Part shown: positions 16,161-26,500 of the stretch, piece by piece
How positions within the stretch are numbered: the stretch's first letter is position 1
Layout of the letters: each line of letters starts with the position of its first letter
Notes under the pieces: model-generated
The model's input: only the letters and a program-made list of their open reading frames with translations
Database searches by the model: none
Told to the model about the DNA's origin: nothing
NCBI GenBank assembly: GCA_018268465.1
Contig: JAFDWN010000013.1
Location: 1-64,000, forward strand
Source: Actinomycetota bacterium
GTDB lineage: Bacteria > Actinomycetota > Actinomycetes > Mycobacteriales > Mycobacteriaceae
Reading direction: 5' to 3'
DNA: 64,000 nucleotides
Made by a program: the position numbers and the translations under genes

Positions 16161-18052
16161 GAGTCGTCGGCTTCAGCGTCCAGTGGGCCATCAGGAGTCT
16201 CAGCGGCCGGCGGAAGGGCCTTGAGCCGGTAGCTGCCGTTCTTGCGGAGGCCGCTTTTCGCGTCGAGGGGATCCTCCAGTTGGTGCGGGTCGAACTTTTC
16301 TGGCACGCGGTAGAACCAGGCGTCGACCATGCACTCTGTGGGGTAGAGGTTGAAGTCACGGGCGATACGGCACGCATATCGCATTGCGCGCCATCGGGTT
16401 AGGCCTTCGATCGCGCCGAACCAGGCCGGCTGCTGCAGCTGCAAATACGGGTAGCTCCAGGCGCTATCCCCCACTGCTGCGCACCGCCCGAACACGCTCT
16501 TGTACAGCGCCTGGCACATCTGCTGGTAGTCGAGCCGGCCTGCGGCCCGGGCCTCAGCGAGCCTGGTGCGCAACAGGATCGAGAACTGCTTGAGCCACTG
16601 GTGCTGTTCTGGCCAGACGTAGGCAACGTGGAAGTCGATCTCGGCGGCGGTCAAGCCGGCGCCACCGTTTTCCACCGGGGCGAGCAGCTGCTGAATGTCG
16701 ATGGTGGTCGCCGGGAAGGTCGCTTCTTTCGTCCATGACATACCTGGGTGCGGCACCGGCAGTTTCGGAGGGATCCCGTCGCACTCGTTCGCCGGCGGGA
16801 CCGTGATCTGGGCTACCAGAAAGGGAGGCCGCTGCTGGTCGAACCACGCAGGATCAGGTGTCACGAACTCTGGTGTCCCCCAACCCAAATAGACGCCCTC
16901 TGCGGAAGGCAGATACGCGGCCTGCTGATCCACCTCGACGTCGACCCCCGGATCATTGGCCCGGTGCTTGCGATTCCAGCTGTCTTTCGTCCACCACGCA
17001 TAGGGGAGTTTGCCGCTCTTCGACAGGCGCGACGGCAGTGGGCACGGCACCAGTTTCGCGGCGGGATCATTCTTGATCGAGGGGCGCGCCTTGCCCATCC
17101 GCGCCCTGGCGATCTTGCCGCCAACCCGAGACCATCGGGGCCCGGGGAGCGCACCGTCGAGCCCGTAGAGCCAGGCGATGCGATCACCCAGCAGGTGCGC
17201 TGCCTCGGCCTCCTCGGCTGGCAGGATCGTGGGCGTGTCTACGACGCCGAGCACGCCGCGATCGTCGGGCCGTGACTTCGAGGGGTCGGAATGGGTGTAG
17301 GGCATCAGCACGACGTCGACTTTGCGGTCTGGCCAGTTCGTCGGGTCGGGTGTCGGGAATGCGCAGGTGAAGAACCCTGATTTCTGGTAGGTGACTTCGC
17401 AGCCGAAGAAATCCCCGACGACGTCTTCGAGTTTGACGGTCGAGCCAGCTCCCGGTACCGGAAATTTCAGCTCGCGCAGCGCCTGCCCGGTGATCCAGAT
17501 CTGTGGGTCGGCCTCGCCCTCCCCGGATGCCCAGGGATACTTGACGGCCAGCTTCAGCAGATTGCCGCGCTCCCCGAGTGGGGGCTTCACCACCGCGCCG
17601 GCGGGGTTCGCGATACCGAAGCTTGTCACGATGAGCACACGGTCGTCGGCCCCGGAGTACTCCACGTCATCCCACTGCCGGCTTCGTAGCGGCCAGGCAT
17701 CGTCTCGCGCTGGTGCGTGCTGCACGGCGGGCTCGTCGTCGACGTCGTCACCGGGCGGCGCCGAGGAGGTGCGCACGTCCGCCAGGTAGTTCTGCACCGT
17801 CGTCTCCCACCAACCGCGCACGCCTCCCTGCTCAGGATCCCCGGTGACGACATCCTGTTCTGGGAAATCCGCCGGAATGCCCTTCCCGAGCCGGGTCACG
17901 ATCTGCTGACGCGACAGCGCGAACAGCGGACCGCCAGCCCCCGCATGGCACTTCTCGTCGATGATCCAGTTCAGCAGGTCGGCGAGCTCGCCGTCCGGGT
18001 CATCGCGCAGCTGCCAGGTTTTCCCGTCGCGCGTGATCGCGTAGCTGCTCAT
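16157..18052 (-). CDS. Tap-like candidate telomere-associated protein with polymerase-like motifs
   Basis: The 631-residue protein is not a standard replication enzyme. Around residues 365-385 it has DVEVDQQAAYLPSAEG, around 520 ALYKSVFGR, and around 575-585 YPTECMVDAWF. In order and spacing these look like degenerate motifs A, B and C of family-B polymerases, and they recall Streptomyces Tap proteins ('VGIDVNTAFLA', 'KGGIGKL', 'lSDCavf'). Tap binds telomere ends and recruits the terminal protein. The gene lies in a three-gene coupled operon: HTH gene, this gene, Tpg-like gene, all with ATGA overlaps. Confidence 0.5.
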   Translation of the reverse strand: MSSYAITRDGKTWQLRDDPDGELADLLNWIIDEKCHAGAGGPLFALSRQQIVTRLGKGIPADFPEQDVVTGDPEQGGVRGWWETTVQNYLADVRTSSAPPGDDVDDEPAVQHAPARDDAWPLRSRQWDDVEYSGADDRVLIVTSFGIANPAGAVVKPPLGERGNLLKLAVKYPWASGEGEADPQIWITGQALRELKFPVPGAGSTVKLEDVVGDFFGCEVTYQKSGFFTCAFPTPDPTNWPDRKVDVVLMPYTHSDPSKSRPDDRGVLGVVDTPTILPAEEAEAAHLLGDRIAWLYGLDGALPGPRWSRVGGKIARARMGKARPSIKNDPAAKLVPCPLPSRLSKSGKLPYAWWTKDSWNRKHRANDPGVDVEVDQQAAYLPSAEGVYLGWGTPEFVTPDPAWFDQQRPPFLVAQITVPPANECDGIPPKLPVPHPGMSWTKEATFPATTIDIQQLLAPVENGGAGLTAAEIDFHVAYVWPEQHQWLKQFSILLRTRLAEARAAGRLDYQQMCQALYKSVFGRCAAVGDSAWSYPYLQLQQPAWFGAIEGLTRWRAMRYACRIARDFNLYPTECMVDAWFYRVPEKFDPHQLEDPLDAKSGLRKNGSYRLKALPPAAETPDGPLDAEADDS

Positions 18053-18345
18053 CGCTCAGTGCCCTTTCGTGACGTGGAGGTGCGCGGCGGCGGTGGCACC
18101 TGATCGGCAAGACCGGCGGCGAGTTGTCCGAGCCGCCATTTCCTGCGCAGGTTCTCGACGGCTGTCGCGGTGCGCCCCACCCGTACCGCGGCCTCTGGCA
18201 CGCTCAGTGAGAGATCCAGCGCGACGCGCGCGTCGGTGATCGTCCAGCGCATCTTTCTGTTGTGTGCGGTCGACGCCGTCCGTTCGGCCCGCCGGGTGGT
18301 GTAGCTGCGCCGCTCGGCGGGGGTGCGTTTCGGTGCCTCTGGCAT
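18049..18345 (-). CDS. Small HTH/SANT-like DNA-binding protein heading the tap/tpg-like operon
   Basis: The 98-residue basic protein has a central helical segment (ITDARVALDLSLSVPEAAVR, then VGRTATAVENLRRKWR) of the kind seen in homeodomain/SANT-like 'phage HTH' proteins. The ATG at 18345 has AGGAGGG seven bases upstream; an earlier in-frame ATG at 18363 precedes that site and is rejected. Its stop overlaps the start of the Tap-like gene. It may regulate the operon or bind the same DNA ends. Confidence 0.65.
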   Translation of the reverse strand: MPEAPKRTPAERRSYTTRRAERTASTAHNRKMRWTITDARVALDLSLSVPEAAVRVGRTATAVENLRRKWRLGQLAAGLADQVPPPPRTSTSRKGTER

Positions 18346-18426
18346 GGATGGACCCTCCTGCAACCGCCATGGTCGACAATGCCCTCACTCTATGCACGTC
18401 GCGATAGTGAGGTGTCCTATGGTGGG

Positions 18427-19185
18427 TCACACCGCACCTCCGGTGATCGCTGGGCACTGGCGGACGGCGACGTCGCGATCCTCAGTGGTGATGCTGAGGT
18501 CGTAGGTCACCGCCACCGCCAGGTACCGTGCGATGTAGGTGCACTGGAAGTCCCGATTCGGGGGCAACCACTCAAGCCCCGAATCCGACTTGTCACGGTT
18601 GACCGGACCCGACACCGCGAACAGATTCACTGGGTCATTAGCAAGTGCCACACGCTTGGCCTCGTTCCACTGCGCGGCGCCCGCGTCAAATGCTCGCGCG
18701 AGCGCGAACACGTGGTCAAGTTGCACGGCGGAGGGGTCGCGAGCGGCGTCGTAGGCGATCGTCGAGCCGGTGTAGGGATCGTGCAGCGTCCCCGAAAGTA
18801 CTTTGCAGTTATGGGTATTCGGCTTCACTACGACATCGGTCAACTGGGCCTTGAGGATACGTGAGCGGGTGTCGCAGCCGGAGTGATCCTGCGGGTCGTT
18901 CCAAGCCGGCCCGAACGAGCAGGCCTGCTCACGCTTGCAACCGCGTTCGTATCCGGGCACCTTGGGCAAGCTGTTCACCACATGAGCCTGATCGAGAAGA
19001 CCGGCGATGACATTGCCTGTCTCCGACGGGTCCAGGGGTGCGGCTGGGGCTGTCGTGGAGTCGATCGTCGCCCACATCGATTTCAGTGCCGATGTGAACG
19101 ACTCGGCCGACCACGCGTGCCCGACGGCGGTCACCGTGGCGATCGCGATAGCGCCGAGGACTCCTGCTCGCCGAACGGCTTTCAT
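18427..19185 (-). CDS. Secreted HNH-family nuclease (GmrSD/DUF1524-like)
   Basis: The ~252-residue protein has a signal peptide (MKAVRRAGVLGAIAIATVTA, cleavage probably after HAWSA). The core reads CDTRSRILKAQL, GTLHDPYTGSTI, VQLDHVFALARAFDAGAAQW and ANDPVNLFAVSGPVNRDKSD, then GLEWLPPN. The D-H of 'QLDHV', the N of 'DPVNL' and 'NRDKSD' form the beta-beta-alpha metal motif of HNH endonucleases. Paired Cys suggest disulfides outside the cell. The ATG at 19185 follows GAGGGG; earlier in-frame starts would hide the signal peptide. It may degrade DNA outside the cell or act in competition or transfer; this is inference. Confidence 0.85.
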   Translation of the reverse strand: MKAVRRAGVLGAIAIATVTAVGHAWSAESFTSALKSMWATIDSTTAPAAPLDPSETGNVIAGLLDQAHVVNSLPKVPGYERGCKREQACSFGPAWNDPQDHSGCDTRSRILKAQLTDVVVKPNTHNCKVLSGTLHDPYTGSTIAYDAARDPSAVQLDHVFALARAFDAGAAQWNEAKRVALANDPVNLFAVSGPVNRDKSDSGLEWLPPNRDFQCTYIARYLAVAVTYDLSITTEDRDVAVRQCPAITGGAV

Positions 19186-19302
19186 GTCGAATCCCCTCAT
19201 TTTCCTCGACAGCCTTGCCCGCACTGGCCAGCGTTTGCCTGTCAACCCCGGCCGCAGTCCATCTTAGCGACTCACTCTAATGACGTAAATAGATTGAGGG
19301 TT

Positions 19303-20700
19303 TCAGGTTGGTCGTGCCATGTCTACGAAGCGGGACAGATGCAACTGGTGCGCGACCGTCACCGTCTTCGTCGGCCCGTTTCGGTGCTTTGCTAGGATTA
19401 GGTCCGCCTCACCGCCGCGGGGGTCGTCGCGTTCGAACGCATCGGGGCGATGTAGCAGGATCACCATGTCGGCATCCTGTTCCTGACTTCCACTTTCGCG
19501 AAGGTCAGACAGCTGTGGCTTCTTGTCACCACGCTGCTCAGGCCCGCGATTGAGCTGACTCAGCGCCACCACCGGCACCTCAAGCTCCTTTGCGAGGAGC
19601 TTGATCGAACGGGAGAAGTCGGAGACTTCCTGCTGTCGGGACTCATAGGGCTTGCCTGAGGTCATCAGCTGCAGGTAGTCAATGACGATCATCCGCAGAC
19701 CGGCTTTTTGCTTGAGCCGGCGGGCCTTGGCCCGGATCTCCATCATCGTCAGATTGGGTGAATCGTCGATGTAGAGCGGTGACTCGCTGATCTCCCCGAG
19801 CCGGCGCGCCATCTGGGTCCAGTCGTTGTCGCTCATCCTTCCCGACCGAATGTCCTGAAGCTTGATCCGCGCCTCAGCGGACAACAGCCGCATCACGATC
19901 TCGGACTTGCTCATCTCCAGCGAGAAGATGACACTGGCCATCTTGTGCTTGATGGAGCACGAGCGCAGAAAGTCCAGTGCCAGAGTCGATTTCCCGAGTC
20001 CGGGACGGCCCGCGATGATCACAAACTGACCTGGATGCAGACCGTTGGTAACGTCGTCCAGGTCGGCGAAACCGGTCGGCACTCCTCGGCTGCTCCCACC
20101 GGAAGCGATCGCGTCGATCTCATCAAGGGTCGGCCCCACGAGATCCTCAAGGGCAACGCAGTCGTCACCGCGCCGCTGCTCGGTGACCTCGTAGATCTCG
20201 GCTTGGGCGCGGTCCACCACCTCAGCGACGTCCGCTCCGTCGACGCCTGCATACCCGTACTGAACGATGCGGGTGCCGGCCTCCACCAACCGACGCAGTA
20301 CCGCTTTCTGCGCAACGAGCTCAGCGTAGTAGCCCGCGTTCGCGGCCGTCGGCACGGTGGCTATCAGCGTGTGCAGATACGGTGCGCCACCGGCGCGTTG
20401 GAGAACACCACGCCGATCGAGCTCGGCGGCCACGGTGACAGCATCCGCCGGTTCCCCACGCCCATACAGGTCCAAGATCGCGTCGAATACCACCTGGTGC
20501 GCGGGTCGATACAAGTCTCCCGGCCGCAATCTCTCCAGCACATCAGCGATCGCATCCTTGCTGAGCAGCATGCCGCCCAGGACTGACTGCTCTGCTGCCT
20601 CATCCTGGGGTGGCAGCCGCGTCTCACCCCCGTTTGACGCCGACGCTGGCCGCTGTCCTGATCCTCGACGCACCGGTCGTTCCTGCATGGTTGTCATCAC
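19303..20700 (-). CDS. dnaB: Replicative DNA helicase DnaB
   Basis: The 465-residue protein has the DnaB N-terminal domain (DEAAEQSVLGGMLLSKDAIA, about 33-52) and the RecA-like helicase domain. Walker A is GRPGLGKST at 231-239, a conserved FSLEMSKSEIVMRLL segment is at about 259-273, and Walker B is MIVIDYLQLM at 337-346. QLNRGPEQR and DLRESGSQEQDADMV follow. The length is normal and no intein is present. It is a hexameric 5'-3' helicase at the fork. It is probably plasmid-borne in addition to a chromosomal copy. It overlaps the upstream gene by four bases. Confidence 0.97.
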   Translation of the reverse strand: MMTTMQERPVRRGSGQRPASASNGGETRLPPQDEAAEQSVLGGMLLSKDAIADVLERLRPGDLYRPAHQVVFDAILDLYGRGEPADAVTVAAELDRRGVLQRAGGAPYLHTLIATVPTAANAGYYAELVAQKAVLRRLVEAGTRIVQYGYAGVDGADVAEVVDRAQAEIYEVTEQRRGDDCVALEDLVGPTLDEIDAIASGGSSRGVPTGFADLDDVTNGLHPGQFVIIAGRPGLGKSTLALDFLRSCSIKHKMASVIFSLEMSKSEIVMRLLSAEARIKLQDIRSGRMSDNDWTQMARRLGEISESPLYIDDSPNLTMMEIRAKARRLKQKAGLRMIVIDYLQLMTSGKPYESRQQEVSDFSRSIKLLAKELEVPVVALSQLNRGPEQRGDKKPQLSDLRESGSQEQDADMVILLHRPDAFERDDPRGGEADLILAKHRNGPTKTVTVAHQLHLSRFVDMARPT

Positions 20701-22079
20701 GCGACCTCCTCGGATTCATGAGCGGCAGCAGCGAACTCGGCTCGGACGCCTTCCCAGCACGTATCGCAGACCGGTACCTGTAACGGCATGCTCGACCGCA
20801 ATGCCCCAGACCGGGAATCACATTTGACGCAGCAACCAGCAGCGACCAGCTCAGCCACCAGACCGCTGAGTGCAGGTGTCGGAGCCTGCACCTCCACGGC
20901 CGCAGGCGCAGGCGTGCGGGCTAGTACATCATCGGCCCACCTGACCAACGCAATCTTGAGATCCAGACCAGGGAACAGCCTGGTGGCCCGCCGGCCCGCT
21001 CCCGCGAGCGCCGCCACCGGTTTCTCGACGGTGCTGCATCCGAAGAACGCCGCATGCGCGCTCAGCAGTTGCGACCGTTCGGTCTCGGTGGTGACCGCAC
21101 AAACCTGGTCGTACCAGCGCGCGTCGCGCTCGTCGGCAGCCCGGCGGGACTGCTGCAACTCGCGACGATCCCACGCCGCCTGTAACGGCCGCAGCCGCGG
21201 GCCAGAGCCGATGAGGTTCTGCGTCAGCCGCCACATGGCCAACTTCCACGGACGCTGCAGTCCTGCCGGCGGCTCAGCACCGAGAACAGCCAGGATCTGC
21301 TGCGGGGTGAAACCACGAGCCAAGCGCAACCGGATCGCCGCACCGAGCTTCCACCGCAGATGTGCGGGAAGTCCCTGCAGCATCGTTGGCAATTCGCGAA
21401 GGACGTAGCGAACCTCGTCCGGGCGAACATCTACCTCACTCGGTCGGCAGGTGGAGTCAGCGCCGGCGCCGTGAGAGCCGCGGAGGGTAGGGAGGTTAGA
21501 TTTTTGGCTTATAGAGGGATGCCCGTCGGAAAAGGTGACAGATCCGGTGATGACATGGCCCTGGGCGTCCCGCTTCAGGGGCTCAATGCTGTGAAGAAAC
21601 CGCGGATGAATCGCTACTTCAGCAAACCCTCCCCGGCCTTGTGCGGGGCTGTAGGTAACAAGTTCAAGGACCGCCAACCCGGCCAATGCCCGGCCTACAG
21701 TCTTGAGGTGGTAGCAGCGACCGCCACGAGAGGTGATCTCTTGGGCGAGTTGCGTGAGCCGCATTCTGTCGTCGGTGACCCTGGACCACCGTTCGCACAG
21801 CATCGCCAAGACCGCGGCCAGCACCAGCCGCGGTGCACCCCGCAAGCCCTGGGCCGCGGCATCATTTTGCACCCTGCAGATGACACGTTGAGCATCAGCG
21901 AACAGCACCCGTTCGCGCTGGCCACTTCGGCGGCTGGTGGGTGTATTCGGCTCACAGCCGGCAGTGACATCTGCGCGGGCAAGAGCCTGGTGACCGCGGC
22001 GTTGGTGTGCAACACACGGGCCTCCAGCTCGTCTTGCCCCTTCCTGAGACAGCAAGCTAGTATGAGAGCTACCTGGCAC
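20697..22079 (-). CDS. Replication-associated protein coupled to dnaB, unknown family
   Basis: The ORF has up to 460 residues, starting at a GTG at 22079; the true start could be inside. The N-terminal third has a winged-helix-like region (PRLVLAAVLAMLCERWSRVT; LTQLAQEITSRGGR; VGRALAGLAVLELVTY), as in plasmid replication initiators. The middle is helical (LPAHLRWKLGAAIRLRLARG, FTPQQILAVLGAEPPAGL). The C-terminus has a CCVKCDS...VCDTCW zinc ribbon. It ends in a 4-bp overlap with dnaB and lies just downstream of a palindrome-dense stretch. An initiator or DnaB-loader role is inferred from context. Confidence 0.6.
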   Translation of the reverse strand: MPGSSHTSLLSQEGARRAGGPCVAHQRRGHQALARADVTAGCEPNTPTSRRSGQRERVLFADAQRVICRVQNDAAAQGLRGAPRLVLAAVLAMLCERWSRVTDDRMRLTQLAQEITSRGGRCYHLKTVGRALAGLAVLELVTYSPAQGRGGFAEVAIHPRFLHSIEPLKRDAQGHVITGSVTFSDGHPSISQKSNLPTLRGSHGAGADSTCRPSEVDVRPDEVRYVLRELPTMLQGLPAHLRWKLGAAIRLRLARGFTPQQILAVLGAEPPAGLQRPWKLAMWRLTQNLIGSGPRLRPLQAAWDRRELQQSRRAADERDARWYDQVCAVTTETERSQLLSAHAAFFGCSTVEKPVAALAGAGRRATRLFPGLDLKIALVRWADDVLARTPAPAAVEVQAPTPALSGLVAELVAAGCCVKCDSRSGALRSSMPLQVPVCDTCWEGVRAEFAAAAHESEEVA

Positions 22080-22498
22080 GGTATTCCCTTCAAATTGAAG
22101 GACACCCGAGAACGAAGTTGGTCCTTCGGTCTCACGCGAGAGAATCGGAGTTGGTCCTCCGCGGATCTCGTTTCTTCCCTGAATCGGAGCCCCCCATCTG
22201 GGGGGATCTCTGTCCTCATCGAGGTGTCCCGATATGGAGTTGTCAGCGAACGGCCCGGACGGGCCTGGCTAGGTCGCGATCGGCGACTCCTCTCCCACTG
22301 CTGGGCAGTGACGTGTGGCGCACCCGCCGAACCTGAAGGCGCCGACGGTCAACGAGCAGCGCGAATCGGCGCGATGAGATCGCGCGCCTGACGGTGAAGG
22401 CGACGCCCCTGGTGCAGGTCGATCACGCACCATCACGGCATGAACGGTCGCGCTCACAGGTTTTGGGGGCCGCACATCGCCCATGCGCCGTGCTGCCA
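22080..22498. repeat. Palindrome-dense noncoding region upstream of the replication-associated gene
   Basis: Within 22088-22310 I count at least six hairpins. They are CCTTCAA-A-TTGAAGG (22088-22102), CGAAG-TTGGTC-CTTCG (22113-22128), CGGAG-TTGGTC-CTCCG (22146-22161), CCCCCC-ATCT-GGGGGG (22190-22205), GGCCCG-GA-CGGGCC (22252-22265) and CACTGC-TGG-GCAGTG (22296-22310). The second and third have the same loop with compensating stem changes. No gene is convincing. It is a candidate origin, operator array or relic of telomere-like palindromes. Confidence 0.6.
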
Positions 22499-23557
22499 CT
22501 ACGCAAGTGCCCCCGCCAGACGCGGCGACGGTGTGGCCACCACCTCCTGGCTCTCGGTGATCACACGGGTGATCAGCGACACGATGGCCTCGTCGAGCTC
22601 GTAGCCGGCCTGTTGAACCATGTGCCCGCAGCGCGGCAGATGCACGTGGCGGCTACCGGGGATCCTCGCAACGATGTCCTCCGCCAGTACGGCGGGCGTC
22701 AGCAGGTCGGCGCCGCCGCTGACCACCACAGTCTTAGCCCGGATGGAACCAAGCGCGGCGTACTGGTCGAACTGCGCCAACGCCGGCAAGAAACCGACCG
22801 CAGTGCGCAGTGAGGTCGTCGCAAGAGCATCAGCGGCCACCTGGGCCAACGCACCCCCGAAACGCGAACCATGCCAATGAGATACCCCCCAGCAGACGGG
22901 ACCGGCCAACAGCCCCCGCAGCGGCCTCAGCGTCGGTCCTGGAGCGCCCTGAACGATGCGAAGCAACGTCGACACCCCGGGTGCCATCAAGAGTTGCCCA
23001 AGCCCGAACTGGGTGAGACGCCCAGCGGCGGGCGCAGCGAGGACGAGTCCGTCGATGCGTCTCGTGTTGGAACTCGCTGGGCGGGCGCAGCGAGTCAGGG
23101 CGGCCATGGCGCCCATAGAGTGACCGATCACCACCACTGAACCGGTCGGGGCTACCGCGTCTAGCACCGCATCGAGATCGTCGGCTAACCGGTCGATGGT
23201 ATAGCTGGCGGCAGCGGCAGCCATGGATCGTCCGTGGCCGCGATGGTCGTAGCCGACGACCTGCACCACCGGCCCGAACCTGTCTACTACCGAATCGATT
23301 TGGTATGCCCACGACACCTGGGATAGGCACAGCCCGTGGAGGAACACCACGGTGCAGGGGGCGCCGCGCGGGCCGTGCACCGTGAGGTGAAGCGTCACCC
23401 CATCGTCCGTCCGGACAGAGAGCTGCCGTGACTTCCAACGCCGCCGCGGCGCCTCAGCCGCTGAGCGCGGCCCTCCCCGGCGGCTGCGCTCGGACAACTG
23501 CGATTGCGCCGGCTGGATATGAGCAGCAGTACCACCCACGGCCCCTGCCCCCCTCAT
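22499..23557 (-). CDS. Alpha/beta hydrolase
   Basis: The 352-residue protein has the alpha/beta-hydrolase fold. The oxyanion-hole strand is VVFLHGLCLSQVSW, GYDHRGHGRS follows, and the nucleophile elbow is VIGHSMGAMA (catalytic Ser). The acid lies in GGADLLTP and the His in RCGHMVQQAG. A ~45-residue Arg-rich N-terminal extension precedes the fold. Substrate unknown; the family includes esterases, lipases and peroxidases. It overlaps the helicase gene (ATGA) and lies upstream of the palindromic stretch, so it is co-transcribed with the helicase chain. Confidence 0.88.
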   Translation of the reverse strand: MRGAGAVGGTAAHIQPAQSQLSERSRRGGPRSAAEAPRRRWKSRQLSVRTDDGVTLHLTVHGPRGAPCTVVFLHGLCLSQVSWAYQIDSVVDRFGPVVQVVGYDHRGHGRSMAAAAASYTIDRLADDLDAVLDAVAPTGSVVVIGHSMGAMAALTRCARPASSNTRRIDGLVLAAPAAGRLTQFGLGQLLMAPGVSTLLRIVQGAPGPTLRPLRGLLAGPVCWGVSHWHGSRFGGALAQVAADALATTSLRTAVGFLPALAQFDQYAALGSIRAKTVVVSGGADLLTPAVLAEDIVARIPGSRHVHLPRCGHMVQQAGYELDEAIVSLITRVITESQEVVATPSPRLAGALA

Positions 23558-26500
23558 GACGCGACCTGAGCATCAGCAATGTCGTTGCCCGCCAACGCAG
23601 TAACTACTTCAACCGGCAGACCGCTACGCTCGGCGACCCGCTCGATGCGGTAGCCCTGCTGCAGCAGCGACCGCGCCCAGGAATAGGAATCCGAATCGAC
23701 GGACTGCGAGGCGGTGGACTCTTGGGCGAGTACCTCACTGAGCGTGGGTACCGGCTGGCGGAACCTTTTGGCGGGCGCCCGACGTGTCCCGAGACGACGC
23801 GCCAGACCGGCGATCCGATCGGCGCTAGCGGCAGTGATCGTGTCCCGGCGCAGCTGTAGAGACGTGCCCAGGCCAGCCTCACGGGCAATCCACGACTTCG
23901 GCCAGTTCCGCGCGATCATGTCGTCGATCAGCTCCCAGGTGGGGCCGGCATCGACACGGGTACCGGGCGCGACCGCCTTGCGCACGTCAGCCAAAGTGAC
24001 CGCCAGAATCGCAGACTCGGTCTCAGGGAGAATGCGTTTCGTCTCGCCCACGACGATCTCGACAATCGTCTTGACGTTCAGATCGCAGGCCCGCGCCAAC
24101 GCCTTCTGGGTGGCGCCGGCGCCGACTAGCTGCTCCAGGTGCGCCCGAGCGGATCCGGCATCGGTCAGATCCGTCGAGGGTCCGCCGGCGGCAGCACGGG
24201 CGGCACGCTCGGCCTCTTTGGCGCGGTTGGCTTCCGTGCATTCATCGCATGTACAGCCCTTGACGTATCCGGTGCGCGTGCCGTGACGGGCGTCGCCGAT
24301 ATCACGCAGCACCCGCGGGGCGCGCTCACGTTCCCACTGCCAGCCGGGCACTGCGGCGAGCAGACGGGCACGTGCGGCGACCAAATGGCCATGCCGGAAC
24401 AAATGCCGTTGCCGCGTACACCAGTCATACAGCGGGAGAGAGGAATCGAGGAGATCCTCGTAGTGCGAATATGGTGGGTGGCAGTGCCCCTCGCGAGACA
24501 CAAACTGGCGCAACGCCTCCAACCCGATCAACCACAAGGTGGCACCGCGGTACCAACGCAGAGCCCCCTCGGCGGAGCGCGAGGGCGTGACGCACTCAAT
24601 CTCGTCGAGCAGGCTCTGCGTGAGTGCGCCAGTAACGCGGCGCCTGCGTACGGTATTGAGCCACTGCCCGAGTGGGACACCGTCCTCGACCACATCGGCT
24701 GGCGGATTGGCATGCCCCTTCCACGCCACGTACTCACCGAGCAGGTCGAGCGCCCGGGCGTCCTCGGCGGAGACCGCGCTCCAGGACCAACCGGGAACGT
24801 GATCAAGACGCAAGCGCCGACGGTCATCGAGTTCACCGCGGCGGGCCAACTGCCGTTGCCACGCGCACCACCGACCTACCGTGGTGACCGCCGAACGATG
24901 CTCGACGCGCTGCAGGGCAATCTGAGCTATCTGGGGATCCTCAACGTCCAAGCCCTGGCCAGCGGCGCCGGCGAGATCGTGGACCTGCCGCCATTGATCT
25001 AACCAGCGCTGTTCTGCCAAATCCCAAGTCCACCCGGGAAGCGAAGAAAGCTGATCGACGCGCTCGGGTGCAAGCATTCCGCGCCGGTGGGCCCGGCGCT
25101 GACGTTCGCACCACTCCCCCAACCGTGTACCACGACCCGGCCGAGCATGGCCATGCTCGGCGATGAACTGGTGCACCTCCGAGAGCACCAAATCCCATGC
25201 AGGCGAGAGAAACTCGACAACGCGGGCGTGGAACCGCTCAGGCTCGGCCAGGGAATGAAGGTCAAACTCGATGTGGGAGCCGCGAGATCCGTCACGCTCT
25301 CCGCGCCTCGACCGTTGCCGCGTAATCTCACGGATCTCGGCACGCAGCCGCGAATCCATGCTGCGCAGCCCGCGCAGTATTCGCCAGACCGCGGCGAAAT
25401 CACCGCTGGACAGGACCGTGTCGTCGTCAAGTCCTGCAGGGACACAGACCGGGATCATCACCATGCCGACGTCCTTGCCCGGCGCGGTGCGCAGCGCACG
25501 TCCCACTGACTGGATGACATCGACGTCGGAGTTCTTCGGGTCAGCGAAGAGCACCCCATCGACGGCGGGAATATCGACCCCGACACTCAGGCAGCGCGCG
25601 CTGCTGATCACGACCAGCTGATCGGGACGCGCTGACGACAGCATCTCCAAGGCATCTTCACGCTGGGCAGTGGGGTCAACCCCAGCGACCGCACGGGCCA
25701 CCACGGTCCGGCCGTCTTCGAGACGATGCCCGTCGATAGCCTCGGCAAAGGCACGGGCCTTGGCCACGCGGCCGTGAAAACTCAGCACACTGGCTACACC
25801 TTGGCGGGCTGCGACTGCCAGGGCAGCGATGGGATCAGGTGTGACCCCCGCCCGGGGTGTCTCATAGACCAATACCCGGTAGTCGACCAGGAGGCCGCGT
25901 GCGATCGCTTCGGCGAAGTCGAGCCGATAGGCGACGGGCCCGAAGCGGGCAGCGTCGTCCATTGACAGCAGTTCCGAATCCTCCTGCGAAGCATCGTCGT
26001 TGGACGACACAACAGGGGTGGCGGTCATAAAGACTCGTCGCTTGGCCGGCAATTTCTCGTCGAGGGCCACGCGGAAATCCGCCCGCGACTGCCCCGCCAG
26101 TGTGTGCGCTTCGTCGGCGATCACTATGTCAACGACCACCTTCGCCGAGCGGGCAGCCTCGGCGACGACGTGCAGCGAGTGATATGTCGAGAAGATCACC
26201 AACGGCTGCTCGGCGCTGCGCCCGGATAGCCGTGTGGTGACCACCGCGGCGTCGGTGGTCACCCGCGCACGGAGCCGTGTCCAGAAGGAGTCGGCAATGT
26301 CTTGTCCGTCACCATCCGCCCGTTCGCCTACGCCGTCGGCGGTGCTGGCGTCCGAGCAAGTGATGAGTGCCTGAAATGGCCAGCCGCCACCCGATCTCCA
26401 CTCGCGCAGTGTCTGAGCAACCAGATTCAGCGATGGCACCACGACGACCGAGACCGCCGCGCCAACGCGCTCGGCATACCACCGGCCGACGAGCGTCTTC

